The notes beneath the pieces are model-generated. The model was not told where the DNA came from. It worked only from the letters and a program-made list of their open reading frames with translations, and made no database searches. Positions 1-10,325 of a stretch of DNA of 39,586 nucleotides are shown piece after piece. The stretch lies in contig CAMBRC010000037.1 in assembly GCA_945869965.1 (NCBI GenBank), positions 1 through 39,586 of the forward strand. The letters run 5' to 3'. Each line of letters starts with the position of its first letter. The first letter of the stretch is position 1. Origin of the DNA: Asaia bogorensis. GTDB lineage: Bacteria > Pseudomonadota > Alphaproteobacteria > Acetobacterales > Acetobacteraceae. Both the position numbers and the translations under genes were made by a program.

Positions 1-145
1 CATCGAAGGCTGGTACAATCCAGTGCGGCTCCATTCGGCGCTGGGATATCGTTCGCCAATGGCCTACGAAGCAGACATGCAATCCACCGTGACCGACGCC
101 TAGCCCGCAAGCCGACAAACCGTCTACCGAAACGGGGCAACCCCA
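1..145 (+). mobile_element. Right end of an IS3-family insertion sequence
   Basis: The window opens inside an insertion sequence. It holds the end of a transposase gene (stop at 101-103) and then about 40 bases of non-coding end sequence. IS3-family elements end in CA, and a CA at 144-145 lies exactly where the interrupted sensor reading frame resumes, so I place the element boundary there. The short GAC/GACA that follows (146-149) could be one copy of the target duplication, but the other end is outside the window. The family call rests on the transposase tail; the boundary is inferred. Confidence 0.7.
2..103 (+). CDS. IS3-family transposase OrfB, C-terminal fragment
   Basis: The last 33 codons of an integrase-type (DDE, rve domain) transposase. 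The residues NPVRLHSALGYRSP followed by AYE are the hallmark C-terminal motif of IS3-family OrfB proteins, just after the catalytic glutamate region. The rest of the gene is to the left of the window. It presumably catalyses excision and insertion of the element that disrupts the adjacent sensor gene. Partial because of the window edge, not visibly broken. Confidence 0.85.
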   Translation: MEGWYNPVRLHSALGYRSPMAYEADMQSTVTDA

Positions 146-829
146 GACATCGGCGTCATCGATCTTGTCCACGCTGTTGAGCGCAAAGTCGTAGCGGTCG
201 GCGCCGGTCTTGAACTGGCCGACGGCCGAGGTGTCGCGGGTGGCCAGGAAGCGCCAGTTCGAGACCTGGGCCTGGAGCAGCGAGACCTCAAAGTTGGCCG
301 CGATACCCTCGCCGTCCGGCGTGCCGCGCACGGCCTTGGCCAGGCGTTCGGTGGTGCGCACCATGCGCTGGCCGCCTTGATAGAGGCGGGCGCGCGCCGC
401 CTCGGCCTGGGTCCCGAGTTCAAGCAGGCGGGCGGTTGTCCGCTCGAGCGCCGGGATGCCGCGCGCGATCTCGCCGATGGCCGCGGCGGTCTCGCTGCCG
501 GCGGCGGCACTGGCCGCGGTCGCCAGCGCCTGATGCAAGCGTGGCGGCTGGGTCGCGAGGTCACCGGGATTGTTGTCGAGCATGAAGCGCGGCTGGGCGG
601 CGGCGAATTCGCCCATGATGTCGCGCACGACGGCAAGTTGGCGCAGAGCGTCGCTGCTGTGCTTGAGGTTGTAAAGCTGGGCGCCGATGGCCGCCAGGCC
701 CCAGATGCCGGTGCCGGCGAGGCCGAGGCTGAACAGGATCAGCACGGCATAGCCGCCGAAGAGCCGGACGCGCAACGGCAGGCCAGCGCGGGGGGCGGCG
801 GCGCGTGCGATACTTTTCGAATTCGACAT
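146..829 (-). pseudogene. Membrane sensor (MCP-like) N-terminal part, cut off by the IS3 insertion
   Basis: Reading from ATG at 829 gives about 227 codons: a basic N-terminus, one transmembrane helix (about residues 22-46, GGYAVLILFSLGLAGTGIWG) and a long Ala/Gln/Arg-rich helical region typical of a four-helix-bundle periplasmic sensor. It ends in KIDDADV, directly followed by insertion-sequence DNA; the frame then runs on through the element without a stop to the window edge. The second transmembrane helix and the signalling domain are missing here. A methyl-accepting chemotaxis protein is the likeliest parent, but a histidine kinase or GGDEF protein with the same sensor is possible. The distal half may lie beyond the element, outside the window. 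Confidence 0.6.
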
Positions 830-991
830 GGATCAGGGCTCCCGCACGCAGCCCCTGCGTGGGCGGGGCGAATGGACGCAGGGTAGGTTTGAATGGTTAA
901 GGAAAAATTCGGTGCGCGGCATTGGTTTTGCCGGATTCAGCCCATATTATTATGATTTCGTAACAATAACGACGTAAATCGGCGCGTTGCT

Positions 992-1630
992 TCAAATCGG
1001 TCGAAAACGACGGGCCCGGGCGGGCGGCGGGCGGAACGGCAGTCCGAGAACGCGCAGGCGCAGGTGATCGGGCGGCGGGGTGAGCCAGCCGGTGCCGGCG
1101 GGGGCCGGGGTGTGGCTCGAAAGCGGCGGCAAAGGCGTGGCACGGGGCTTCGGCGGGCGCGGTTTCCGCGGCTTGCGGGCGCGGGGCGGCAGGCGGAGGT
1201 GTTCGGGGATCGGCACCAACAGGAGGCGGCAGAGCGGGCGCAGCAGGCGGCCGGCCTGGGGGGCGGCGGCGGCGAGGGCGATGATCTCAGGGTGGTTGAC
1301 GTAAATCTCGACATTGGGCGCCCATTGCGCCACGCGCTGGGCGATGTGGAACAGCCAGCCCCGGCCAGACGGGAGGCGGAGGGCGGGGAGGCGCTCGGAG
1401 TTCGGCGCGGTCGGGGATTTGGGCGCGCGATGGCGCGGCTTGGGGAGGGTGCCGTCGCGGAATTTGGTCGCGAGGCGGTCGATGCGGCCGACCAGGGCAA
1501 AGAGGCGGAGATAGAGCAGGCGCAGAATCGGAGCTAGGGCGGGACGCTGTACAGCAACGTTGCCGAAGGCTTGGATGAGCCCCTTGATGGTCGGGGCCAA
1601 CCGGCCTGCGAGGGCGGTTCTTGGTTCCAT
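992..1630 (-). CDS. Small Pro/Arg-rich protein with AAPQAGR-LRPLC motif (paralogue of 33656-34222)
   Basis: A 212-aa protein of unknown function. It has an amphipathic N-terminal half, a motif PSGRGWL at about 87-93, a conserved core AAPQAGRLLRPLCRLL at 122-137, then a Pro/Arg/Lys-rich tail of low complexity. The same order of motifs occurs in the protein encoded at 33656-34222, so the two are paralogues in one window. No membrane segment or catalytic motif is evident. The start ATG is only 7 bases from a perfect TATAAT box (1638-1643 on this strand), so the mRNA is probably leaderless. The low-complexity tail may be partly disordered. Confidence that it is a real gene comes mainly from the paralogue. 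Confidence 0.6.
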   Translation of the reverse strand: MEPRTALAGRLAPTIKGLIQAFGNVAVQRPALAPILRLLYLRLFALVGRIDRLATKFRDGTLPKPRHRAPKSPTAPNSERLPALRLPSGRGWLFHIAQRVAQWAPNVEIYVNHPEIIALAAAAPQAGRLLRPLCRLLLVPIPEHLRLPPRARKPRKPRPPKPRATPLPPLSSHTPAPAGTGWLTPPPDHLRLRVLGLPFRPPPARARRFRPI

Positions 1631-1637
1631 GTTTGGG

Positions 1638-1661
1638 ATTATACATAACCGACGAATCGGC
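1638..1661 (-). promoter_or_regulatory. Promoter with -10 box 7 nt before the start codon
   Basis: On the minus strand TATAAT occupies 1643-1638 and the ATG is at 1630, leaving 7 bases. A weak -35 (TTGCGC) lies 16 bases upstream. A start site 6-8 bases after the -10 would fall on the start codon, so the transcript of the 992-1630 gene would lack a ribosome binding site. The -10 is a perfect match; the -35 is poor. Confidence 0.5.
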
Positions 1662-1720
1662 GCAAGGAAATCTTTCGGCGCGGTGGAGGGTGGAATGCCG
1701 GCGGCATCCCACCCGGCCGG

Positions 1721-2059
1721 TCAGCCGACGGCGAGCAATTCGACGTCGAAGACCAGCGTGGCGTTGGGCGGGATCACGCCGCCGGCGCCGCGCGCGCCGT
1801 AGCCCATCTCCGGGGGAATGATCAGGGTCCGGTTGCCGCCGATCTTCATGCCGGCAACGCCCTGGTCCCAGCCCTGGATGACACGGCCGGCGCCAAGGGG
1901 GAAAGCGAAGGGGTCGCCGCGGTCGCGCGAGCTGTCGAATTTCTGGCCTTTGTTGTCCGGGGCGGATTCGTCGAAGAGCCAGCCAGTGTAGTGGACGGTG
2001 ACGTGCTGGCCGGCGGTGGCCTCGGTGCCGGTGCCGGTGGTGTGGTCGATCATTTGCAT
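1721..2059 (-). CDS. FKBP-type peptidyl-prolyl cis-trans isomerase
   Basis: A 112-aa single-domain FKBP that isomerises Xaa-Pro bonds. Diagnostic residues are VHYTGWLFD (about 21-29), [34 protein letters not shown], and the C-terminal [11 protein letters not shown] and [14 protein letters not shown]. All strands and the aromatic binding pocket are present. No signal peptide, so probably cytoplasmic. I chose ATG at 2059 because AAGGA sits 8-10 bases upstream; a longer frame to 2116 exists but runs through a palindromic repeat and lacks homology. The length is usual for minimal bacterial FKBPs. It is transcribed alone, with the palindromic repeat pair upstream. Confidence 0.9.
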   Translation of the reverse strand: MQMIDHTTGTGTEATAGQHVTVHYTGWLFDESAPDNKGQKFDSSRDRGDPFAFPLGAGRVIQGWDQGVAGMKIGGNRTLIIPPEMGYGARGAGGVIPPNATLVFDVELLAVG

Positions 2060-2090
2060 GGTGGTTTCCTTAGGAGGGAGACAAGGGGAA

Positions 2091-2268
2091 GGAAGGATTC
2101 TTCTTTTTGTGAACAAAAAGAAGCAAAAAAACTTTATTCGTTTGAATTATACCGCAGGAGTCGCGCAGGCGAAAGCGTGGATCCTTCACTTAGTTCAGGA
2201 TGACGGAGGAAAGATCGGTGAATGAAGTTTTTTTGCTTCTTTTTGTTCACAAAAAGAAGATTCTTCCT
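2091..2268. repeat. Inverted pair of AT-rich hairpin arms (FKBP/kdsA)
   Basis: The left arm has an 11-bp stem CTTCTTTTTGT (2100-2110) / ACAAAAAGAAG (2113-2123), followed by CAAAAAAACTTTATTC. The right arm is the mirror image: GAATGAAGTTTTTTTG then stem 2236-2246 / 2249-2259. A spacer of about 80 bases lies between. The right arm abuts the kdsA stop codon (2267-2269). This is the best preserved pair of the family. The stems are AT-only apart from GAAG/CTTC and GT/AC, which is striking in this GC-rich DNA. Confidence 0.85.
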
Positions 2269-3100
2269 ACGCCTTGGCCAGGGCGTCGAAGGCCATAAGG
2301 CGGGCGATCAACGCGGGCATTTCGCGCAGCGGGATCATGTTAGGGCCATCCGAGGGAGCGGCGTCGGGGTCCGGGTGGGCTTCGATGAAGACGGCGGCGA
2401 CGCCGACGGCGACGGCGGCGCGGGCGAGGATGGGGGCGAATTCGCGTTGGCCGCCGGAGGAGGTGCCCTGGCCGCCTGGCTGCTGGACGGAGTGGGTGGC
2501 GTCGAAGACGACGGGGTAGCCGGTGCGGGCCATGATGGGCAGGCCGCGGAGGTCGGAGACCAGGGTGTTGTAGCCGAAGCTGGTGCCGCGGTCGCAGAGC
2601 AGGATGCGGGTGTTGCCGGTGCTGGCGATCTTGGCGGCGACGTGTTCCATGTCCCAGGGGGCGAGGAACTGGCCTTTCTTGACGTTGATGGCCGCACCGG
2701 TTTCGCCGGCGGCCAGGAGCAGGTCGGTCTGGCGGCAGAGGAAGGCGGGGATTTGCAGGACGTCGACGGCCTGGGCGGCGGGGGCGCATTGCTCGGCGGC
2801 GTGGACGTCGGTGAGGACCGGACAGCCGATGGTCTGGCGGATTTCGGCGAGGATTTCGAGGCCTTGGGCCATGCCGATGCCGCGTTGGGCGGTGGCGGAG
2901 GTTCGGTTGGCTTTGTCATAGCTGGATTTGAAGATCAGGCCGATATTGGCGGCGCGGCAGATTTCGGCGAGGGCGGTGGCGACTTCGAGGGCGTGGGTGC
3001 GGCTTTCGATCTGGCAGGGGCCGGAGATCAGGACCAGGGGGCGGGTGTTGGCTATCTCGACGCCAGCGACGGTGACGGTGACGGTGGTGGCAGGGCTCAT
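2267..3100 (-). CDS. kdsA: 3-deoxy-8-phosphooctulonate (KDO-8-P) synthase
   Basis: Condenses phosphoenolpyruvate with arabinose 5-phosphate to KDO-8-phosphate, the committed step to the KDO of lipopolysaccharide inner core; cytoplasmic TIM barrel. The 277 residues cover the whole family. Recognisable blocks: [12 protein letters not shown] (22-33), [12 protein letters not shown] (57-68), TDVH (97-100), [25 protein letters not shown] (200-210) and [17 protein letters not shown]. Cys29, His203, Glu240 and Asp251 match the four ligands of the metal-dependent class of KdsA; the metal-free class has Asn in place of the Cys. The gene lies downstream of pyrG in the same direction, but is separated from it by a DUF1330-like gene and a decayed copy of its own 5' end. 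Confidence 0.96.
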   Translation of the reverse strand: MSPATTVTVTVAGVEIANTRPLVLISGPCQIESRTHALEVATALAEICRAANIGLIFKSSYDKANRTSATAQRGIGMAQGLEILAEIRQTIGCPVLTDVHAAEQCAPAAQAVDVLQIPAFLCRQTDLLLAAGETGAAINVKKGQFLAPWDMEHVAAKIASTGNTRILLCDRGTSFGYNTLVSDLRGLPIMARTGYPVVFDATHSVQQPGGQGTSSGGQREFAPILARAAVAVGVAAVFIEAHPDPDAAPSDGPNMIPLREMPALIARLMAFDALAKA

Positions 3101-3269
3101 GGGTGGGTGATGGCGCGGGGCGGAGCGAAAATCAAGGGCGTGTCAATCAAGCCCAGGCGACAGATGCTTTCACCCGGCATTGCCGAATGGCCCCAGCTCG
3201 ACCGCTCAGGACGAGCCAGGGCAAGCGACAATGGAGTTCCGGGCTAGGCGATCGCAAGCCGTCCGGTTG

Positions 3270-3620
3270 TCATTGGGGGGCGTTGCCGGCTCCCACGAAG
3301 TAGGTGCGCCGACCCTTGGACGATTGATCCCGCAAGGGCCCGAGTGCTGCATTCTCGGGCGATTGAACATATGCCTGCCCCTTTGCGAGGGATTCAAACC
3401 TGATGATGGTCACGCCTTTCGGCACCTCACCAAGCCCCGCCGTGATCTGCCCTCTACTAGAAACAAATTTACCACCGTGAGATGCAATTATCGGTCCGAC
3501 TGCTGCGCCAAATTTCTGGTATCCAACTGGGTCCGTTACTTCGAACTCTGCGACCAAATAGACCGCCGTCGAATTACTTTGTGCAACCGCGTAGCTTGCT
3601 GCCACCGCGAGGATGCCCAC
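3270..3620 (-). CDS. DUF1330-like secreted small protein
   Basis: A ferredoxin-like alpha/beta barrel protein of the DUF1330 type: AVYLVAEFEVTDPVGYQKFG at 19-38, then GGKFVSSRGQ, TIIRFESLAKGQAYVQSPE. The function of the family is unknown. A signal peptide precedes the domain (ILAVAASYAVAQS). The given start is GTG at 3620. However, the open frame continues upstream as QQKIRKIAVIGVG, which would supply the usual basic n-region and hydrophobic core, but no ATG, GTG or TTG lies there before the TGA; an ATA codon about 30 bases upstream follows a GAGGGGGAG sequence. The start may therefore be mutated or non-canonical. The GC content is clearly lower than that of its neighbours, suggesting recent acquisition. 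Confidence 0.6.
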   Translation of the reverse strand: MGILAVAASYAVAQSNSTAVYLVAEFEVTDPVGYQKFGAAVGPIIASHGGKFVSSRGQITAGLGEVPKGVTIIRFESLAKGQAYVQSPENAALGPLRDQSSKGRRTYFVGAGNAPQ

Positions 3621-3797
3621 TCCAATAACGGCTATTTTTCTTATTTTTTGCTGTACTCCCCCTCACCCGTCCGTGGCGACAACACCTCGATCCGAGTGCA
3701 GAATACACTGTAACAACGACCTTGCCGGAGCGGCAAGCACCAATCCCAAGTGGCTCTACGGGGCAAGGCTCTGAGGGTATTGCTCGGAGGGCATTCC

Positions 3798-3887
3798 GCG
3801 GCTTTCGATCTGGCGGAGGCCGGAGATCAGGACGAGGGGGAGGGTGTTGGCGAGGGTTAGGTTGGCGATTTGGACGGTGGTTTGCAT
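3798..3887 (-). pseudogene. Remnant of a second kdsA 5' end
   Basis: Read on the minus strand from ATG 3887 this gives MQTTVQIANLTLANTLPLVL, then ISGLRQIESRG, which matches the start of KdsA ([21 protein letters not shown]). At DNA level 3798-3849 differs from 2999-3050 by only a handful of bases; homology stops abruptly at 3798. The metal-ligand Cys is changed to Arg. It sits just downstream of pyrG, where an intact kdsA would be expected. It is either the fossil of the original copy or a partial duplication flanking the low-GC DUF1330 segment. Confidence 0.8.
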
Positions 3888-3915
3888 GGGGGGCTCGGGC
3901 TTGGGTTGGGGGGGC

Positions 3916-4020
3916 TTACCCCTCACCCCGACCCTCTCCCCCAAGGGGAGAGGGGGAAGCAAGGCAAGGAAGCAAGAGCCCCCCTCCGGCTCCCCCCGCC
4001 CAAGAGCGGGAGGAGAAAAG
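3916..4020. repeat. GC-rich hairpin repeats (CCCTCTCCCC family)
   Basis: A 10-bp perfect stem CCCTCTCCCC (3932-3941) / GGGGAGAGGG (3945-3954) with a 3-base loop, in the phrase CCCTCACCCC-GACCCTCTCCCC. This resembles a palindrome widely scattered in proteobacterial intergenic DNA. A second GC hairpin follows at about 3998-4013 (CCCGC/GCGGG). No coding sense. They may act as mRNA 3'-end structures for pyrG. Confidence 0.6.
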
Positions 4021-4028
4021 AGTCTTCT

Positions 4029-4074
4029 GGATGAAGTTTTTTTGCTTCTTTTTGTTCACAAAAAGAAGAGTCTT

Positions 4075-4076
<2 letters not shown>
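4029..4076. repeat. Single AT-rich hairpin arm at the pyrG 3' end
   Basis: GGATGAAGTTTTTTTG then stem CTTCTTTTTGT (4045-4055) / ACAAAAAGAAG (4058-4068), running into the pyrG stop codon at 4075-4077. It is almost identical to the right arm at 2220-2268. The partner arm is missing, possibly lost in the rearrangement that left the kdsA remnant. Confidence 0.8.
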
Positions 4077-5733
<1,657 letters not shown>

Positions 5734-5837
5734 TCATAGATGCACGCCCGAGTCGGGCTAAGCCCAAGGGGGGAAACCCGGTGGGCGTGGACAATCCCCG
5801 CATGCAGCCCTGCGGATGGCGCAGGGTGGAAAGGCGT

Positions 5838-6161
5838 CTAGTTGGTCGGAACCCTGGATGTGGGCGGGGCGGGTATTGCGGGCAGGGTCGAATCGGTGGC
5901 GGCGGGGGCATCGAGCACCGAGCGGCGGACGGTGGTGCCCTTGCTGAGCAGGGCGAGGGAGAGCGAGAGGATGAAGAAGACGGTGGCCAGGATGGCGGTG
6001 GTGCGGGTCAGCAGGTTGGCGGTGCCGCGGCCGGACATGAAGCTGCCCATGCCCTGGGAGGAGCCGATGCCGAGGCCGCCGCCCTCGCTGCGCTGGATCA
6101 GCACAACGCCGATCAGCGCCAGGGTGACGAACAGGTGAAGGATCAGCAGGACGGTGGTCAT
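5838..6161 (-). CDS. secG: Preprotein translocase subunit SecG
   Basis: Small inner-membrane subunit of the SecYEG channel. The 107 residues show two hydrophobic helices (about 3-23 and 55-76) around the conserved cytoplasmic loop VLIQRSEGGGLG-GSSQGMGSFMSGRG, which is the family signature, followed by a Pro/Ala-rich tail. It lies about 80 bases downstream of tpiA and upstream of pyrG in the same direction, an order frequent in alphaproteobacteria. Confidence 0.95.
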   Translation of the reverse strand: MTTVLLILHLFVTLALIGVVLIQRSEGGGLGIGSSQGMGSFMSGRGTANLLTRTTAILATVFFILSLSLALLSKGTTVRRSVLDAPAATDSTLPAIPAPPTSRVPTN

Positions 6162-6243
6162 CGGTTCCCCAAGGCAACGGGTCGGGTGGAGGTCGCAAGC
6201 GGGGGCTTCTACAGGGTGGGGGGGCGGTTGGGAAGCCGGGGGG

Positions 6244-6993
<750 letters not shown>

Positions 6994-7069
6994 GGTGGTG
7001 CCTCCGTTGGTGGGAGCGGTATCGAACCTTCCGGGCCGCGGTTCAAGTGCCTGGCCATGGCAGGGGGGC

Positions 7070-10066
7070 TCAGGCTGGGATGTGCCAGCGGCGCAGGGCG
7101 TCGAGGCCGGCGAGGACGAGGGGTTCGAGGGCATCGACCTTCGGGCGAACGCCGTCATAGGCGCTGGCGGCAACGTCGTCCTGGATGGCGGTGGCGGCCA
7201 GCGCCAGTTGCGCCAGGCCGACGGTGCGCGCGGCGCGGGCGACGAGGCGGGCCTGGTGGCCGAGCAGGTCCATCCGGCCGGCGGCGGCGAGGTCGCGCAT
7301 GTCCTCGACCTGGCGCAGGGCGTCGGCCTGGAACTGGCGGATCACTTCGGCGGCCGGTGCGGCGCCGATATCGGCGACCAGCGCCTCCAGCCGCAACGGG
7401 TCGAAGCCGGCGGCGGTGCGCGGGGGCTCGCGGCGCGGTTGCGCCGGGGGGGGAAGCGGGGACGGCAGAGCCGCCCCTTCCGCCGCCTTCGCCGCGTTGG
7501 CCAGGACCTCGGCGATGGCGGCGCCGAGGCGGGCAGCGCTGATCGGCTTGGTTTCGAAGTGGGTCATGCCGGCGGCCAGGCAGCGCTCCTGGTCGGCGGC
7601 CATCGCGTTGGCGGTGAGGCCGATGATCGGGATGGTGCAGGCGGCACCCGAGAGGCGGCGGATCGCCTCGGTGGCGGCGATGCCGTCCATCTCCGGCATC
7701 ATGACGTCCATCAGGACGAGGTCGAAGCCGCCGCGCTGGACCGCCTCGACCGCCTCGCGGCCGTTTTCCACCGCCTCGACCCGGTGGCCCATGCGTTCGA
7801 GCATGCGGGTGGCGACCAGGCGGTTGGTCGGGTTGTCCTCGGCGATCAGGACGCGGTGCGAGGCGATGGCGGTTGCCTCGGCGGCCGCGTTGGCAAGCGG
7901 GGCGTGGCGGATCGCGTCGCCGCGCGGCAGGGTCAGCAGGACGTCAAAATGGAACGTGCTGCCGGCGCCCGGCGTGCTCTCGACGCTGATGGTGCCGCCC
8001 ATGCGCTCGACCAGGCGACGGCAGATCGCCAGGCCGAGGCCGCTGCCGCCGAAGCGGCGGGAGATCGAGCTGTCGACTTGGGTGAACTCGGTGAACAGCT
8101 TGCCCAAGGCTTCCGGCGCGATGCCGATGCCGGTGTCGGCGATCGCGAAGCCGAGGCGCACCGCCGAGCCTTCGGCGCGGACCAGCCGCACCGACAGGCG
8201 CACCGAGCCGGCGGCGGTGAACTTGATGCCGTTGCCGAGCAGGTTGAGCAGCACCTGGCGCAGGCGATGAGCGTCGCCGACGGCGCGGATGGGGACGTCG
8301 TCGGCGACGTCGACGGCCATTGCCAGGCCCTTGGCGGTGGCTTCGGCGGACATCAGCTCGACCGAATCGCGCACCACCTCGCGCATGTCGAAGGCGGTTT
8401 CCTCAAGGTCGAGGCGGCCGGCGTCCAGGCGGGAGAAATCGAGGATGTCGTTGATAAGCTGGAGCAAGTGTTGGCCGGAATCGAGGATGATGCGGACATA
8501 GTGCCGCTCGGTCTCGGCCAACGGCATGTCCTGCAGCAGGCCGGCGACGCCGATGATGCCGTTCATCGGGGTGCGGATCTCGTGGCTCATCACCGCCAGG
8601 AATTCGCTGCGGGCGCGCCCGGCGGCTTCGGCGGCGTCGCGCGCGGCGGCCAGGGCGCGCTCGTTGCGGCGGCGCTCGGTGATGTCGGTGAAGGTGCGCA
8701 CGGCGCCGCCATCCGGCAGGTGCTCGGTGCGCACTTCTAGCACCACGCCGCTCGGCCGTGTGCGCTCGAAACTGGCGTTCTGGCTGGCGAAATCGCCGGT
8801 CTCCAGGAAGCGCAGCACGCCGGGGTCAATGCGGCCGGGGGCGCCGAATTCGCCATTGTCGACCTGCCACTGGACGATGTCGCGGAAGGACGGATTCATC
8901 TGCACCAGGTCGGGCGGCAGGTCGAGCAGGCTGACGGCGCGCTGGTTCATCACCGGCACCTCGCCTTCGGCATCGACCATCATGATGCCCTGGCTGATGT
9001 TCTGCAGGGTGGCGGTCAGCGCCTGTTGGCTGCCCAGCAGGCGCTGGTGCTGGCGCTGCACCAGGCCGCCGACGGCGATCACCATGAGCGTCATCAGCAT
9101 GCCAGCGCCGACGAATTGCAGCCGGTGGCGGCGGAAGCTGGCGAAGACGTCGGTGGATTCGATGCCGATGATCACGGCCAGCGGATAGCCGCGCAGCCGG
9201 CGCCAACTGCCGATGCGGTCGGTGTCGTCGATGCCGCCGACGCCGCGGAAGGCGCCCTGGGTCTCCGCCCCCCCGGTGATCGGCACGGACTCGCTGCCGC
9301 CATAGGCCTGGCCGATGGCGCCCGGCAGTGCGGGCATGCGCGCGCGAACCACGCCGTCGGCGCCGACCACGAGCATCACCGCCTCGCCGATGTCCAGCGC
9401 CTCGGCGAAGCGCACCAGTTCCTCGGCGGCGATGGTGGCGACGATCGCCCCCTGGCTGGCGGCGTTGGGGCGGGCGGCGTCGGAGCCGGCGATCCGGCGC
9501 ATGACGTTGACGGTCCAGCGTCCGGTGGCGCGGCTGCGCACCGGCTGACCGAGCAGGAGGCGGTCCTCCCCGGCGGCACGCAGCCAGGCCAGTTCGCTGT
9601 CGGCCAGTTCCACCCGCCCGGCCGCGCCGACGCTGCTGGCGCGCACCATGCCGTCGCGGTCGAGCAGGGCGAGCTGGACCTGGCGCCGGCCCAGCACCGG
9701 GCCGCGGCTGAGGGCGACGAGATCGAAGGCGGCGGGATCGCGCAGGTAGCTTTCGCGCAGGAACAGCAGGCTCTGGTCGATCGCCTCGAAGCTGCGCTCG
9801 AGGTTCTCGGCGAAGCCATAGGCGGTGTTGCGCGCCTTCTGGATGGCGTCGAAACTGGTCTGCCGGTACTCGCGCAACAGGTGGATGTAGACGCTGCCCC
9901 AGGTCAGGCAGATCGCCACGCCGACCAGGATGGCGAACGCGTACGAGGCCCGCCACGCACCACGCCGGCGCGGCGGGGGCGCAGCGTTCGGCGGCGCGGC
10001 GGCTTCCTGGCCCGCGCCCTGTCCGGCAGGTATGGCTCCGGCAGGTATGGCTCCGGCGTCAGACAC
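7070..10066 (-). CDS. Hybrid sensor histidine kinase with receiver and degenerate Hpt domain
   Basis: A 998-aa inner-membrane kinase. In order: TM1 (about 42-61), a periplasmic Cache-like sensor (about 65-310), TM2 (about 318-337), a PAS domain (about 345-462), HisKA with phospho-acceptor His495 in SHEIRTP, HATPase with the N box [16 protein letters not shown] and GGSGLGLAI, a receiver domain with Asp787 (LMDVMMP) and Lys840, a Pro-rich linker, and a C-terminal helical domain that aligns to Hpt. In that last domain the expected His falls on Arg940 ([13 protein letters not shown]), so it probably cannot be phosphorylated. The start is GTG, followed by a duplicated AGAIP repeat. It sits alone between trpE and tpiA. 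Its signal and cognate regulator are unknown; a stand-alone Hpt is encoded at 16422-16757. Confidence 0.93.
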   Translation of the reverse strand: MSDAGAIPAGAIPAGQGAGQEAAAPPNAAPPPRRRGAWRASYAFAILVGVAICLTWGSVYIHLLREYRQTSFDAIQKARNTAYGFAENLERSFEAIDQSLLFLRESYLRDPAAFDLVALSRGPVLGRRQVQLALLDRDGMVRASSVGAAGRVELADSELAWLRAAGEDRLLLGQPVRSRATGRWTVNVMRRIAGSDAARPNAASQGAIVATIAAEELVRFAEALDIGEAVMLVVGADGVVRARMPALPGAIGQAYGGSESVPITGGAETQGAFRGVGGIDDTDRIGSWRRLRGYPLAVIIGIESTDVFASFRRHRLQFVGAGMLMTLMVIAVGGLVQRQHQRLLGSQQALTATLQNISQGIMMVDAEGEVPVMNQRAVSLLDLPPDLVQMNPSFRDIVQWQVDNGEFGAPGRIDPGVLRFLETGDFASQNASFERTRPSGVVLEVRTEHLPDGGAVRTFTDITERRRNERALAAARDAAEAAGRARSEFLAVMSHEIRTPMNGIIGVAGLLQDMPLAETERHYVRIILDSGQHLLQLINDILDFSRLDAGRLDLEETAFDMREVVRDSVELMSAEATAKGLAMAVDVADDVPIRAVGDAHRLRQVLLNLLGNGIKFTAAGSVRLSVRLVRAEGSAVRLGFAIADTGIGIAPEALGKLFTEFTQVDSSISRRFGGSGLGLAICRRLVERMGGTISVESTPGAGSTFHFDVLLTLPRGDAIRHAPLANAAAEATAIASHRVLIAEDNPTNRLVATRMLERMGHRVEAVENGREAVEAVQRGGFDLVLMDVMMPEMDGIAATEAIRRLSGAACTIPIIGLTANAMAADQERCLAAGMTHFETKPISAARLGAAIAEVLANAAKAAEGAALPSPLPPPAQPRREPPRTAAGFDPLRLEALVADIGAAPAAEVIRQFQADALRQVEDMRDLAAAGRMDLLGHQARLVARAARTVGLAQLALAATAIQDDVAASAYDGVRPKVDALEPLVLAGLDALRRWHIPA

Positions 10067-10209
10067 CAGCGTTGCCCCGAAAAACCGTCATGCGTTACGC
10101 AACCTTACCCTTCGCATATCGTGCCGGGGCAACGGAACCCCCAACACGGCGGCTGCCAGGGCAAATGACCGCGAGCAGGCTAGTCCTGGATTGCCCACAA
10201 CCCTCTTAC

Positions 10210-10295
10210 GGATAAAAGTTTTTGCTTCTTTTTTCAAAAAGAAGTGCTTTCTAAGCGTTCTTTTTTGAAAAAAAGAACCAAAAAACTTTTATCCG
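10210..10295. repeat. Outward-facing pair of AT-rich hairpin arms (trpE / hybrid kinase)
   Basis: GGATAAAAGTTTTTG plus a CTTC/GAAG hairpin (10210-10253) is followed immediately by a GTTC/GAAC hairpin plus CCAAAAAACTTTTATCC (10254-10295). Together they form an 86-base near-palindrome. Here the hairpins are in the centre, the reverse of the arrangement at 2091-2268, and the two arms carry different stem flavours. Confidence 0.85.
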
Positions 10296-10325
10296 TTTGG
10301 GCTCGGCTTCAAATTGGGCCCAGCT

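Noticed and set aside
2091-2268. Reading the AT-rich hairpin arms as standard rho-independent terminators
   Set aside because: The stems are AT-rich, the T-runs are inside the stem rather than after it, and several arms lie between divergent genes. A true GC-stem plus U-tract terminator (16879-16914) looks quite different. A role in 3'-end formation is not excluded.
2222-2270. Short peptides such as [13 protein letters not shown] repeatedly predicted at several sites
   Set aside because: These are translations of the palindromic repeat arms, not conserved genes.
2222-3247. Long plus-strand open frame antisense to kdsA (341 codons), and similar long frames opposite pyrG, trpE, dgdA and others
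   Set aside because: They are Gly/Ala/Asp- or Arg/Pro-rich shadows caused by high GC at codon position three of the real genes, with no domain sense.
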